64,000 nt of DNA from Petroclostridium sp. X23 (GTDB lineage Bacteria; Bacillota; Clostridia; SK-Y3): contig NZ_CP124862.1 in the NCBI RefSeq assembly GCF_030013905.1, positions 2,173,051 through 2,237,050 on the forward strand, given 5' to 3'. Numbering within the stretch: position 1 is the first letter of the stretch; each line of letters opens with the position of its first letter. The notes under the pieces are model-generated. The model worked only from the letters and a program-made list of their open reading frames with translations. It was not told where the DNA came from and searched no databases. This document shows, one piece after another, positions 8,937 through 17,825 of the stretch. Position numbers and translations under genes: made by a program.

Positions 8937-9383
8937 ATGATTACAACAAAATGGCTAACAGGTGAACAAGATTTATCACATCCTTATTACATAAGGACTG
9001 AAGTGTTTATTAAAGAACAACATGTTCCTCAGAACATCGAAATAGACCAGTTGGATAAAACAGCACATCATGTCGTCGTATATGAAAAAAATACTCCTGT
9101 TGCAACCGGACGGCTGGTTATTGCCAACCAACAATATCTGCTGGGACGGATTGCGGTATTGAAAGAACATAGAGGAAAAAAACTTGGTGACTTGGTCGTT
9201 CGTATGCTAATACGAAAAGCTTTTGATTTGGGCGCGCAAGAAGTTCACATTCATGCTCAGACACAAGCACAAGCGTTTTATGAAAAGTTAGGTTTTATCC
9301 CCTATGGAAAAATATATACAGAAGCAGGTATAGCGCATATTAATATGGTAAAAAAAGAAGATGTGAAAGGAAACTGCTGTTAA
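8937..9383 (+). CDS. GNAT family N-acetyltransferase
   Basis: 148 residues with the GNAT fold. The N-terminal helix region (YYIRTEVFIKEQHVP) matches the ElaA/YitI-like subgroup, motif A is LGRIAVLKEHRGKKLGDLVVR with the acetyl-CoA pyrophosphate loop R-x-x-x-G-K, and motif B ends in AFYEKLGFIPYG. It transfers an acetyl group from acetyl-CoA to an unknown amine. It is a single gene; its ribosome site AAGGCGGG lies just outside the MITE at 8751-8908, so its promoter is inside or beyond that element. Confidence 0.85.
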   Translation: MITTKWLTGEQDLSHPYYIRTEVFIKEQHVPQNIEIDQLDKTAHHVVVYEKNTPVATGRLVIANQQYLLGRIAVLKEHRGKKLGDLVVRMLIRKAFDLGAQEVHIHAQTQAQAFYEKLGFIPYGKIYTEAGIAHINMVKKEDVKGNCC

Positions 9384-9413
9384 GAGGCAGGGAGCATCCT
9401 GCCTCCTGCAGTT
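9372..9413 (+). terminator. Possible terminator hairpin after the GNAT gene
   Basis: GAGGCAGG/CCTGCCTC with outer arms AACTGC/GCAGTT, overlapping the last codons. There is no T-run, so termination is uncertain. Confidence 0.4.
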
Positions 9414-9439
9414 AGTTAACCGGAAGGCTATAAACAAAC

Positions 9440-9600
9440 CGGGTAGTAGTATCGCAAATATGCTTAATATTTCAGGAATATGACAAAGGGCATGGCCGCA
9501 GTCCCTCCAAAACCATTCGGAGCAGCAGACCGATCCCCAGTCACATTCCTTCTGTGTGCTAAAACCAACTCAATAGCAATCCGGAAGATACCTTTCTTCC
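9440..9600 (+). repeat. Diverged copy of the GGCCGCAGTCC repeat family
   Basis: It shares the ordered landmarks GGCCGCAGTCC, CCAAAA-CCA, GCAGACC, TCCCCA and TGTGCTAAA with the elements at 15289 and 54829, but is interrupted by many differences. It lies just past the end of pncB. Boundaries are approximate. Confidence 0.4.
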
Positions 9601-9610
9601 TACAAAGCCA

Positions 9611-11077
9611 TTACAACAGTTTAGCTGCCTGTTCTTCAAGAAGTTTCTGTTTTACAGTCCATAATGGCCTTGATAAATCCACATAATATTCATGAGGATT
9701 TTCAAATCTTAACACTTCCTCCCAAAGCGCGCTAATTTGTTGATCACAATAATCTCTGATATCATCCAAATCCGGACTGTTATATATACATTTCCCTTTT
9801 TCGAATATCTGCACCAGAAGCTCTTTCGCATAAAAATTATAGATTGTCTTTCTCTTCCAAGTATGTTCAGGGTCAAATATCTCGTAGGGCTTACTTTCAT
9901 CTATTACTTCATCGGCTAGCGCAATGACATCGGCAATCGCTTTGCCCGTATACCGATTAAACAACCTATAAACAGTTTTAAAAGAAGGATTGGTGATTTT
10001 TTCTACATTCTCACTCAACTTTATTTTAGGTATGATTCCACCATTTTCTTCAACGGCAACAAGCTTGTACACTCCTCCAAAAACCGGTTCGGATTTTGAA
10101 GTAATCAATCTTTCTCCTACCCCGAACATATCAACTTTAGCCCCTTGTATGAGGATATCCCGAATGATATACTCGTCCAAAGCATTGGATGCGACAATGC
10201 TGCAGTCGTGCAATCCTGCCTCATCCAACATTTTTCTTGCTTCTTTCGATAAATAGGTGATATCACCGCTATCAATTCTAATTCCTTTTAATCTATAACC
10301 CTTTGGCTCCAATTCTTCTTTAGCGGTTTTTATTGCATTAGGTATGCCCAACTTCAAAACATTGTAAGTATCTACCAGCAGCACACAGTTGCCGGGATAA
10401 ATCTTTGCATATGCTTTGAAAGCTTCAAGCTCGGACGAAAACAACTGTACCCAGCTATGCGCCATGGTGCCTACAGCCGGCACTTCAAAATCCCTATCGG
10501 CGATAGTGCATGCAGTCCCTTTGCATCCACCGATATAAGAAGCTCTGGCACCCAGAATAGCAGCATTATATCCTTGCGCTCTTCTGGAACCGAATTCCAA
10601 TACCGGTCTGCCCTGCGCTGCTCTTACGATTCTGTTGGCTTTTGTCGCAATTAAGCTTTGATGATTAATAGTCAATAATACCATTGTTTCTATAAATTGA
10701 GCTTCAATAATAGGTCCTCGAACCGCTACAATAGGTTCATTAGGAAATATAGGCGTGCCTTCCGGAACAGCCCATACATCACAAGTAAATTTAAAATTTC
10801 TAAGATATTCAAGAAATTGTGTACTAAATATTTTCTTATTCTTTAGATATTCAATATCTTCATCACTAAATTCAAGACTTTCTATGTACTCAATGAGTTG
10901 TCTTACTCCTGCCATAATGGCAAAACCGCCACTATCAGGAACTTTTCTGAAAAACATATCAAAATATGCAATCTTATCTTTAAAACCATGCTCAAAATAT
11001 CCGTTTGCCATTGTAAGTTCATAAAAATCTGCAAGCATTGTTAGATTTATCTTCTCTTTCCACTCTATATTTTCCAT
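9611..11077 (-). CDS. pncB: Nicotinate phosphoribosyltransferase
   Basis: 488 residues. It joins nicotinate to phosphoribosyl pyrophosphate to give nicotinate mononucleotide, the first step of NAD salvage. Family marks are LTMLADFYELTMANGY at the N-terminus, the substrate loop LEFGSRRAQG (about residue 170), GTMAHSWV, the aspartate-rich LLVDTYNVL and IRIDSGD, and a C-terminal Cys/Trp-rich helical region. Length fits the roughly 480-490-residue type. The start is ATG 11077, not 11092: the upstream ATG GAG GTA contains the GGAGG ribosome site 8 nt before 11077. It is a single-gene unit with its own promoter. Confidence 0.93.
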   Translation of the reverse strand: MENIEWKEKINLTMLADFYELTMANGYFEHGFKDKIAYFDMFFRKVPDSGGFAIMAGVRQLIEYIESLEFSDEDIEYLKNKKIFSTQFLEYLRNFKFTCDVWAVPEGTPIFPNEPIVAVRGPIIEAQFIETMVLLTINHQSLIATKANRIVRAAQGRPVLEFGSRRAQGYNAAILGARASYIGGCKGTACTIADRDFEVPAVGTMAHSWVQLFSSELEAFKAYAKIYPGNCVLLVDTYNVLKLGIPNAIKTAKEELEPKGYRLKGIRIDSGDITYLSKEARKMLDEAGLHDCSIVASNALDEYIIRDILIQGAKVDMFGVGERLITSKSEPVFGGVYKLVAVEENGGIIPKIKLSENVEKITNPSFKTVYRLFNRYTGKAIADVIALADEVIDESKPYEIFDPEHTWKRKTIYNFYAKELLVQIFEKGKCIYNSPDLDDIRDYCDQQISALWEEVLRFENPHEYYVDLSRPLWTVKQKLLEEQAAKLL

Positions 11078-11105
11078 AGATTCTACCTCCATATTTACTG
11101 ATATA

Positions 11106-11135
11106 TAGTGTACACTACATTTTTAATATATTCAA
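11106..11135 (-). promoter_or_regulatory. pncB promoter with overlapping palindrome
   Basis: TTGAAT (11130-11135), 17-bp spacer, TACACT (11107-11112). The perfect 12-bp palindrome TAGTGTACACTA (11106-11117) covers the -10 box, as expected for a repressor site such as a niacin-responsive regulator. The regulator is inferred, not shown. Confidence 0.5.
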
Positions 11136-11308
11136 GAAAAACAACATCTTCGCAGTTAAATCCATTCGTGCTTATTCTACATCCTCATTAAATATGTGTG
11201 TCAAAATTTACATAATATTCATATCATGTATTATAATAATTATCTTTATGCGCTTGTAACACTTAACTGACGGCATTTTAACATAATTATATTATAGGGG
11301 TGATTTGT

Positions 11309-12301
11309 ATGAGATTTAAATTGGGCAAGTTTGACGTAGTTGATGTGAGAACTTCTCAGAGCAGCGAAGTGATTGATTACGGTGTAAAAATGATAGGTGC
11401 ACCTCTGGAATGGTACGAAACCATGGGTAAAGGAATAAAAGTAGGGATCATTGATACCGGAATTGATGTTAAACATGAAGATTTACAAGGAAGGATAAAA
11501 GAGTATGCTAACTTTACGTCTTCCGACCGACAAAATGTAATAGACGACAACGGACATGGTACCCATGTAGCAGGTATTATTGCCGCAGAAAAAAACAACA
11601 TTGGCGTTGTAGGTGTGGCGCCACAAGCTGATCTATATATTGCTAAAGCATTTGACTCGAAAGGTTCTGCCGATTTCGGTGCAGTTTCGAGAAGTCTGAT
11701 GTGGATGGCGGAACGCAACGTCGATGTAGTCAACATGTCATTTTCTTCTCAAACAGTTAACAAGCAATATTATCGACTTGTCTCACAATTATACCAAAGC
11801 GGTATTACGCTCGTTTGCGCAGCGGGAAATGAGGGATTGAGCCAAGAGGGCAACACAAACACTATAGGGTATCCGGCTGGATTCGATCAGACCATCGCAG
11901 TAACAGCAGTAGATATTTATAAAAAGAGAGCTGATTTCAGCTCAGTAGGAACTGCCGCTGAAATTGCTGCAGCAGGAGTGGATATTTATTCTTGTTATAA
12001 GGATAACAGCTATGCCACACTGAGTGGTACCTCCATGGCAGCTCCTTCTATTACCGGCGCAGTCGCGCTTCTGCAAGCAAAAGCATTAAAAAAACAAGGT
12101 AAAAAACTTAAACCGGAAGAAATAAGAACCATGCTGCACATGTATTCTGAAGACCTGGGTGAAGCCGGTAGGGACAAAGAATATGGATATGGTGTATTCT
12201 CTTTTGGCAGAATCCGTCAAGATGACGATGTCAATCACCATGAAAATACACCTGAGCCCGGCAAAAAGCCGTCCCGTCCAAAAAGTCTTTTCAGAAGATA
12301 G
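11309..12301 (+). CDS. Intracellular subtilisin-like serine protease (S8)
   Basis: 330 residues from ATG 11309, which follows AGGGGTGAT; a GTG nine bases upstream lies within that site. The catalytic triad is visible: D49 in GIIDTGID, H83 in GHGTHVAG and S242 in SGTSMAAP, with the oxyanion Asn in AAGNEG. There is no signal peptide. The short N-terminal extension resembles that of cytoplasmic Isp/AprX proteases, and the tail after 315 is proline/lysine-rich (TPEPGKKPSRPK). It probably degrades proteins inside the cell in stationary phase or sporulation; that role is inferred from the family. Confidence 0.9.
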   Translation: MRFKLGKFDVVDVRTSQSSEVIDYGVKMIGAPLEWYETMGKGIKVGIIDTGIDVKHEDLQGRIKEYANFTSSDRQNVIDDNGHGTHVAGIIAAEKNNIGVVGVAPQADLYIAKAFDSKGSADFGAVSRSLMWMAERNVDVVNMSFSSQTVNKQYYRLVSQLYQSGITLVCAAGNEGLSQEGNTNTIGYPAGFDQTIAVTAVDIYKKRADFSSVGTAAEIAAAGVDIYSCYKDNSYATLSGTSMAAPSITGAVALLQAKALKKQGKKLKPEEIRTMLHMYSEDLGEAGRDKEYGYGVFSFGRIRQDDDVNHHENTPEPGKKPSRPKSLFRR

Positions 12302-12317
12302 TAATGATAAATCATAT

Positions 12318-12364
12318 AAACCCACATAAACATACCATCGTGTATGCTTATGTGGGTTTTTTAT
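12318..12364 (+). terminator. Intrinsic terminator after the S8 protease
   Basis: AAACCCACATAAACATAC pairs with GTATGCTTATGTGGGTTT (one mismatch), followed by a T-run. Confidence 0.9.
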
Positions 12365-12500
12365 CTATAGTAACATATTAAACCGCTAAATATATACTAT
12401 ACGCTTATAAATTCAATATGCTATAATATACATCAAGTACTTTATAGCGCATTGTCGTTTCTATACTAAATTTTGATATACAAGCTGGGAGGGTGTTTTT

Positions 12501-13055
12501 TTGGAGAACCTAAATTCAATTATTGCTGTCAATTTAAAATGTATACGTGATAAAAGAAAATTAAGCTTAGATAAGGTAGCCGAATTGACAGGTGTGAGTA
12601 AAAGCATGCTGGGACAGATTGAAAGGCAAGAATCCAATCCTACCATTACTACATTATGGAAGATTGCAAATGGTCTTAAAATATCATTTACTTCATTATT
12701 AAATTATCCTCAACAAGATACTGTCATTGTCACAAAAAATGACGTAAACGGATTAACTGAGGATAACGGAAAATACTGCGTTTATCCTCTCTTTCCGTAT
12801 GAAGACGGCAGAAGGTTTGAAATATATTCTGCAGAAATAAAAAAAGGCGGCTATCTAAGCTCTGAACCTCACGGGGAAGAAACCCAAGAATTCATAACTG
12901 TTTTCAAAGGTGAACTAACCATTCGATTCGGTAGAGAAGAATATACTGTAAAAGAAGGTGATTCTATACGGTTTAAGGCCGATAAACCTCATGCCTACCA
13001 TAATTCCGGTGATAAACTTACAACGATCAGTATGATTATATACTATCCAGAATAA
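12501..13055 (+). CDS. XRE-type regulator with C-terminal cupin
   Basis: 184 residues starting at TTG 12501, six bases after GGGAGGGTG. Residues 5-65 form a helix-turn-helix of the XRE/Cro type (LSLDKVAELTGVSKSMLGQIERQESNPTIT, in two parts). Residues about 105-180 form a cupin barrel (EPHGEETQEFITVFKG, then DSIRFKADKPHAYHN) with His and Glu that could hold a metal or small ligand. Such proteins repress amino-acid, polyamine or drug-response genes. It converges with the MFS exporter gene (24 bp between the stops), so that exporter is a possible but unproven target. Confidence 0.88.
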   Translation: MENLNSIIAVNLKCIRDKRKLSLDKVAELTGVSKSMLGQIERQESNPTITTLWKIANGLKISFTSLLNYPQQDTVIVTKNDVNGLTEDNGKYCVYPLFPYEDGRRFEIYSAEIKKGGYLSSEPHGEETQEFITVFKGELTIRFGREEYTVKEGDSIRFKADKPHAYHNSGDKLTTISMIIYYPE

Positions 13056-13078
13056 GCATACCAAAATATATTATAGAA

Positions 13079-14533
13079 TTAAGATCTGCTCTCGGGCAAC
13101 GCCGAAGGAATCTTGATAGATAATCCCAAACAAATCATAGAGATAATAATCAATAAAACAAATATTGTATGAATTCCGGAAAATACTGATATTCGAACTT
13201 GCTCAGCAGATATCTGCTCATTTAAACCCGATGCAGAATAAATCTTACTTGGGTCTATTCCAAAAATTCCTATGCCGTTAAAATATCGGATAATACTGGA
13301 ATTCAGTATACTGCCAAAAACGCTCACTCCTATTGTTTGCCCTAAAGTACGCACAAGTGAATTAGTTGCGGTTGCTATCCCTCTTTTCTTAAAGCCTACA
13401 GAAGATTGTACGATCATTGTCAGCATTGTAAAACATCCGCCAAAACCAAAACCCATAACAAAAACATAGATAACCACTAAGATTAATGAAGAGTGAATAT
13501 TTACAGTAATCAAAAGTACATTGCTTAATACAAGAATGCCGGTAAATACGATCATGATCATTCTTTCCCGGTACTTTGATATGGCCTTTGATAAAATAAA
13601 GGCAGATAAAAGCCAACTGATGGACATAGGCGCCATCGTTAAACCGGATATTGTAGCATTAAAACCTAAAACATTTTGTATATATATAGCCATATAAACT
13701 TCGACCCCCATTAAAACAGCTGAAGCCAGAAAACTGATAACGTTAATCACTGTACTGGTTGTGGTAAATATATCAAAAGGCATGATCGGCTCTTCAATTC
13801 TGTTCTCAATAAGATAAAAAACCACGAGAGAAACAGCCATAATGATAAAGGACAATGTTACAGCAGGCGAAAACCATTGATTGCTCTGACCGCCTATCAA
13901 AACACCATATAAAAAAGATATAATGGCAATAGTTAGTACCACGGTACCCAGATAATCCACCTTGTGTTTCTTCTTTTCAAATTGTTCATGAAGATTTTTT
14001 TTCAGAAGAATAACTGATAGTATGCCGAAAGGTATATTGATAAAGAAAATCCAGTGCCATGAAAGATAATCTATAAAATATCCTCCTATGAAAGGTCCCG
14101 CCAAACTGGCGATCCCCCATACTGAGCTAAGCCATCCTTGAACCTTTGCGCGTTGCTCTACATTAAAAATATCACCAATAACAGCAAAAGTAAGAGGTAA
14201 TATTGATCCTGCACCTATCCCCTGTACCGCTCGGAAAGCGATAAGCTGATACATATTCTGAGATATCCCGCACAGTAAGCTGCCCATCAAGAAAATGATA
14301 ATTCCAACAAAAAGGGTATTCTTCCTTCCATACATATCCGCTAATTTTCCATATATAGGAGTGAAAATAGCTGATGTAAATAAATATGAAGAAAAAACCC
14401 AACTTATTAACTCAAATCCTTTTAGATCTCTTGCTATGGTTGGCATCGCTGTTGTTACAACTGTTCCTTCAAAAGCCGCTAGGAACATTGATACCATAAT
14501 TGCAATAACAATACCTCTCTTTTTTAATTCCAT
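13079..14533 (-). CDS. MFS drug exporter, DHA2 (EmrB/QacA) family
   Basis: 484 residues with 14 predicted membrane helices. The N-terminal motif D1 (FLAAFEGTVVTTAMPTIARDL), motif A (GKLADMYGRKNTLF) and motif C (WGIASLAGPFIGGYF) place it in the 14-helix proton-antiporter group. It exports drugs or other amphiphiles in exchange for protons. The start is ATG 14533 with GGAAGG 10 bases before it; the frame continues to 14560 without a better site. It stands alone and converges with the XRE-cupin regulator. Confidence 0.9.
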   Translation of the reverse strand: MELKKRGIVIAIMVSMFLAAFEGTVVTTAMPTIARDLKGFELISWVFSSYLFTSAIFTPIYGKLADMYGRKNTLFVGIIIFLMGSLLCGISQNMYQLIAFRAVQGIGAGSILPLTFAVIGDIFNVEQRAKVQGWLSSVWGIASLAGPFIGGYFIDYLSWHWIFFINIPFGILSVILLKKNLHEQFEKKKHKVDYLGTVVLTIAIISFLYGVLIGGQSNQWFSPAVTLSFIIMAVSLVVFYLIENRIEEPIMPFDIFTTTSTVINVISFLASAVLMGVEVYMAIYIQNVLGFNATISGLTMAPMSISWLLSAFILSKAISKYRERMIMIVFTGILVLSNVLLITVNIHSSLILVVIYVFVMGFGFGGCFTMLTMIVQSSVGFKKRGIATATNSLVRTLGQTIGVSVFGSILNSSIIRYFNGIGIFGIDPSKIYSASGLNEQISAEQVRISVFSGIHTIFVLLIIISMICLGLSIKIPSALPESRS

Positions 14534-14599
14534 GATGTACCAACCTTCCCGATCATCCAAATAATCATACTATATTATAGCGCAATAGATATGATTTTA

Positions 14600-14860
14600 T
14601 CATTTAATAGGCAAGTTGCCAAGTTTTGAGAAAAGCTTCAGCTTCTCTTTTCTGGATAATTGTTTTATTTCATACTCCCTTTTAGTCGCTTCTTGTTTTG
14701 TAGTGTACTCTTCAAAATATACCAATTTCACCGGATATCTTGAACGCGTATACTTCGCTCCTTTACCTTGGTTGTGCTCACTGATTCTTCTGTGAATATC
14801 TGTTGTCCATCCCGTATAGAGCGTTTTATCAATACATTCGATAATATAAACATAGTTCAT
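14600..14860 (-). CDS. GIY-YIG nuclease-domain protein
   Basis: 86 residues. The single domain begins NYVYIIECIDKTLYTGWT (GIY-YIG motif as VYI...YTG), followed by the conserved Arg in DIHRRISEHNQGKGAKYT, then PVKLVYFEEY and the glutamate-bearing TKQEATKREYEIK. It is a full-length UPF0213/YhbQ-type stand-alone protein, with a presumed role in DNA repair or nucleic acid cleavage. ATG 14860 follows AAAGG at 9 bases; a TTG at 14869 has no site. Confidence 0.88.
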   Translation of the reverse strand: MNYVYIIECIDKTLYTGWTTDIHRRISEHNQGKGAKYTRSRYPVKLVYFEEYTTKQEATKREYEIKQLSRKEKLKLFSKLGNLPIK

Positions 14861-14907
14861 ATCTTCCAACCTTTTCTACAATTGATTATCTCTGCTTTTA
14901 ATATTTT

Positions 14908-14981
14908 GTAGGGGTGGACGACCCTGTCCACCCGATGTACTATTGCATTATCCACGGGCAGACAGAGTCGTCCGCCCCTAC
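14908..14981. repeat. 74-bp palindromic repeat, copy 1
   Basis: Starts GTAGGGGTGGACGACCCTGT and ends as the near reverse complement (ACAGAGTCGTCCGCCCCTAC). The 74-bp element at 17677-17750 has the same arms and length, with a variable middle. Each can form a long hairpin with about 25-bp arms. Confidence 0.85.
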
Positions 14982-15148
14982 AGAAACTTGATTGATAGTA
15001 TATTATATAACCTAAAGATTTTCAAGTTGAATAGTGTTAATTGGTATTTAGGACTACAAATAGGACCAAAATCCGACAATAGCACTATCCCAATGTAAAA
15101 ATTAGTATGTTATAGTAAAATTATAGAATAAAAACGGAGTTGACAAAT

Positions 15149-15247
15149 ATGTTAATAATCGTGATAGCTATCCTCGTTTTTATAGCTCTAGATATAAACT
15201 TTGATGATAAAGATTCAATAGATATGCGGCATCATAAGATATCCTGA
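15149..15247 (+). CDS. Small hydrophobic protein (32 residues)
   Basis: ATG 15149 follows ACGGAG at a 9-base spacing. The peptide starts with a single membrane segment (MLIIVIAILVFIALDI) and ends in an acidic and His-containing tail (NFDDKDSIDMRHHKIS). It is followed at once by a strong terminator whose 5' arm overlaps its last codons. A small, self-contained transcription unit supports a real gene. The function is unknown; single-span micro-proteins of this kind often modulate a membrane partner. Confidence 0.5.
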   Translation: MLIIVIAILVFIALDINFDDKDSIDMRHHKIS

Positions 15248-15272
15248 TGATATGTTATGATGCCGCTTTTTT
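15226..15272 (+). terminator. Intrinsic terminator of the small-protein gene
   Basis: GCGGCATCATAA and TTATGATGCCGC pair perfectly (12 bp) and are followed by six Ts. Confidence 0.9.
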
Positions 15273-15288
15273 ATGGTACTTATCGCTC

Positions 15289-15411
15289 GAAAATCGGACA
15301 TGGGCGGGGCCCAGGGCCGCAGTCCGGCCAAAAACCAGGCCTGACACCAGACCAGTCCCCATGTCCGATTTTCTCTATGTGCTAAATTCGATTTTTTCAC
15401 ATCCTCCTATA
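15289..15411. repeat. Dispersed repeat of the GGCCGCAGTCC family, copy 1
   Basis: Contains AAAATCGGACATG...CATGTCCGATTTT as outer arms around a GC-rich core (GGGCCGCAGTCCGGCC, then CCAGGCCTGACACCAGACC). It shares the core and the right end (ATGTGCTAAAT, TTTTTCACAT, TCTCCTATA-type end) with 54829-54980; the left end seems shortened. Confidence 0.75.
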
Positions 15412-15530
15412 GAAATTTTCAGAAAAATTATACGCATCTTTGTTACCAAACTTCCATAAGCTGCATACAATGGATAGTAATTACATGCAATCACAAAAAG
15501 AAAGGTAATAAAATGAAAAGAGGTGATCCT

Positions 15531-15869
15531 ATGCGATATCGAAATGATTATCCAATTGACCCAAGATTAAAAAGATACTTTGAAACAATTGCACCAGATA
15601 TGAACGCATCAGCTGAAAACAAAAATGAAGAATATACTGAGCAGCCTGAAAACATAACTGCTGAGCCTGAGATTGTTGTTCCTACAAAACCCGCAGCTTC
15701 CGAGCAGATACATACAAGCACTGATAGCGATATTGAACAAGAACAGCCTATCCAATCGGAGATTGCTAAAGCTGCTTCGAGTTCTTTTAGCTCTTATAAT
15801 CCTTTTGGAGGCTTTGAAGCTGTCATCATTATTGCATTGTTTTTTATATTTTTCTTTAGAAAATATTAA
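15531..15869 (+). CDS. Small protein with C-terminal membrane anchor
   Basis: 112 residues if read from ATG 15531, which follows GAGGTGATC. An ATG at 15513 with its own AAAGG is also possible and would add six residues. The N-terminal 85 residues are polar and rich in E, P and N, probably disordered. Residues about 90-108 (GFEAVIIIALFFIFFF) form one membrane span with a short basic end. No family is recognised. It is a single gene with its own hairpin terminator. Confidence 0.6.
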   Translation: MRYRNDYPIDPRLKRYFETIAPDMNASAENKNEEYTEQPENITAEPEIVVPTKPAASEQIHTSTDSDIEQEQPIQSEIAKAASSSFSSYNPFGGFEAVIIIALFFIFFFRKY

Positions 15870-15890
15870 CACTTATGAACATATTATAAC

Positions 15891-15930
15891 AGGGTATACC
15901 TCCTATTTTGCGGGTATACCTTCTTTTATT
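15891..15930 (+). terminator. Probable terminator
   Basis: GGTATACC (15893-15900) and GGTATACC (15913-15920) pair across a 12-nt loop and are followed by TTCTTTTATT. The following 300 bp up to the M23 peptidase start contain no gene; only AT-rich sequence with scattered TGTAAT-like hexamers is seen. Confidence 0.6.
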
Positions 15931-16236
15931 GGCTGAAGTTAAGAGTAGAAGCATACCATTGAATTTCTGAAAAATTGTAAATAATCTTAAATATTTTTAA
16001 TAGTTTCGTAATACTATTTAACACTTTTGTAATATTTAAAGCATTTCAAAGAAAACTTTCAAATTCTTCTTCTAATGTATTGTAATCTGCCATTATCCAT
16101 TTAGACACCCTCGTTTGCATGTGGTAAACTTAGCATGTTTAAATAAAATTATTGTGAAACTCTATGCGTTAATGTTGTACATAGATTCAAAAATCCGATT
16201 AAAGATAAGACTTGCATGGAGCAAAGGAGTAACAGC

Positions 16237-17598
16237 ATGATAAACATTGCAGACAAACTAAAAAAACACAAATTCATTATTCCGGCTATTGCATTTATGC
16301 TGACCACATCAACAGCAAGCGGTATCGTCCTTTCCAATACGGCTTATGCGATAAAGGTAGATGAACAAGTAGTAGGCGTAGTTAAGCATAAAACAGATGC
16401 CTACCAAATCATCGAGGAGATAAAAGGAAAATACCAAAATCAGTTTGACGGTAAAATTATCATTCCTGAGAAAATTACTGATGAGCGGGTTTTTACTTTC
16501 ACTTTTAAAAATAAAGTTTCATCAATAGACGAAATACGGACTGAACTGGAAAAAAGCATCCAAATTTATGCGGAAGCATACGCACTGAGTGTCGACGGAA
16601 AAGACCTGGTGTTTGTTAAGGATGAGCAATCGGCTCAAACTATTTTACAGAGAATAAAGGATGAATTCTCTAAAGAAGTAAATCCCGATGCTGTAAAAGA
16701 GTTAGATTTTGTTGAGAAAGTTGACATTACAAAAAAGGATGTCCCTATTGATAAAATAGCTGACACAGAAGCCGCCTTTACACATATCACTGCTGGAGAA
16801 AACAAAGCTGAAGAATACATTGTTAAAGATGGAGATACTATTTGGGATATCGCCGTTAGTCATCATATAGATGTTGAAGACATACAAAAGCTTAATCCTC
16901 ATCTTGACATAGCCCGGCTGCAAATCGACCAAAAAATCACGTTAGTTGCCGCAAAACCCTTTATTAATGTTAAGTCGGTGGAAACAGTTACATATGAAGA
17001 AAAAATCCCTTATGACATAAAGTATGAGGAATCGGCCTCTCTGTACCTAGGAGATAAGAAGGTAAAAACCAACGGCGCAGACGGTAAAAAGAAAATAGTA
17101 GCAGAAGTTGTGAAGATCAACGGCACGGAAATAAGTAAAAATATACTTGAAGATACTGTGTTGCAGCAGGCTCAAACAGAAATTATCCTGAAAGGCACCA
17201 AAAAGAGACCTCTTACTATGGCGTATGGTACTTTTAGGAATCCTGCTACCGGTATACTCACCTCCCGTTTCGGTTCCCGGTGGGGCAGTCAACATACCGG
17301 CATTGATATTGCCGGGGCCATCGGAACGCCGGTTACAGCAGCCGATGGAGGTAAAGCTATTTTTGCCGGTGCCAGCGGCAGCGGATACGGCAACCTGATC
17401 ATTATTGATCATGGTAACGGGTATCAAACATATTATGCACATTTGAATACCATAAAAATCAAAAAAGGTGATAGTGTATATAAAGGACAGAACATTGCGA
17501 CCGTAGGCGCTACCGGCAAGGTCACCGGACCCCACCTGCACTTTGAAGTAAGAAAGAACGGCAGCCCGATAGATCCGTTGCAGTATGTATCCTATTAA
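16237..17598 (+). CDS. LysM-G5-M23 cell-wall endopeptidase
   Basis: 453 residues. An N-terminal hydrophobic segment (about 12-38) exports or anchors it. A LysM domain (193-236, EYIVKDGDTIWDIAVSH) binds peptidoglycan, a G5 domain follows (about 245-320), and the C-terminal M23 peptidase domain (350-446) carries the zinc ligands H353 and D357 (HTGIDIAG) and H435 (GPHLHFE). It cuts peptide cross-links in the wall during growth or sporulation. ATG 16237 is chosen because AAAGGAG lies 7 bases upstream; an ATG at 16216 lacks a site. It is a single-gene unit. Confidence 0.92.
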   Translation: MINIADKLKKHKFIIPAIAFMLTTSTASGIVLSNTAYAIKVDEQVVGVVKHKTDAYQIIEEIKGKYQNQFDGKIIIPEKITDERVFTFTFKNKVSSIDEIRTELEKSIQIYAEAYALSVDGKDLVFVKDEQSAQTILQRIKDEFSKEVNPDAVKELDFVEKVDITKKDVPIDKIADTEAAFTHITAGENKAEEYIVKDGDTIWDIAVSHHIDVEDIQKLNPHLDIARLQIDQKITLVAAKPFINVKSVETVTYEEKIPYDIKYEESASLYLGDKKVKTNGADGKKKIVAEVVKINGTEISKNILEDTVLQQAQTEIILKGTKKRPLTMAYGTFRNPATGILTSRFGSRWGSQHTGIDIAGAIGTPVTAADGGKAIFAGASGSGYGNLIIIDHGNGYQTYYAHLNTIKIKKGDSVYKGQNIATVGATGKVTGPHLHFEVRKNGSPIDPLQYVSY

Positions 17599-17676
17599 TT
17601 GACCTGACTCTATTTAACTTATAGATAAGCAATTTAATATTTAAAAATTACCAAGTTATATATCTTATAAATTTTC

Positions 17677-17750
17677 GTAGGGGCGGACGACCCTGTCCAC
17701 CCGCAAATACTGCAATAATGCATCGGGCCGACAGAGTCGTCCGCCCCTAC
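17677..17750. repeat. 74-bp palindromic repeat, copy 2
   Basis: Arms GTAGGGGCGGACGACCCTGT and ACAGAGTCGTCCGCCCCTAC, with CCACCCG/CGGGC inside. It has the same length as the copy at 14908 and lies downstream of the M23 peptidase gene. Confidence 0.85.
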
Positions 17751-17765
17751 AAACAGTCATTTAAT

Positions 17766-17805
17766 TTGCCTCTAGGGTAGACCATATCTCTCCCCCTAGA
17801 GGCAA
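17766..17805. terminator. Hairpin between convergent genes
   Basis: TTGCCTCTAGGG and CCCTAGAGGCAA form a perfect 12-bp stem between the ends of the M23 gene and the methyltransferase gene. There is no good T-run on either side, so it is only a probable terminator. Confidence 0.55.
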
Positions 17806-17825
17806 AGCTATCCAACTCCAAAAAC

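Noticed and set aside
16020..16100. WalR (YycF)-type boxes before the M23 peptidase
   Set aside because: TGTAAT-like hexamers occur but not with the required 5-bp spacing of the paired box.
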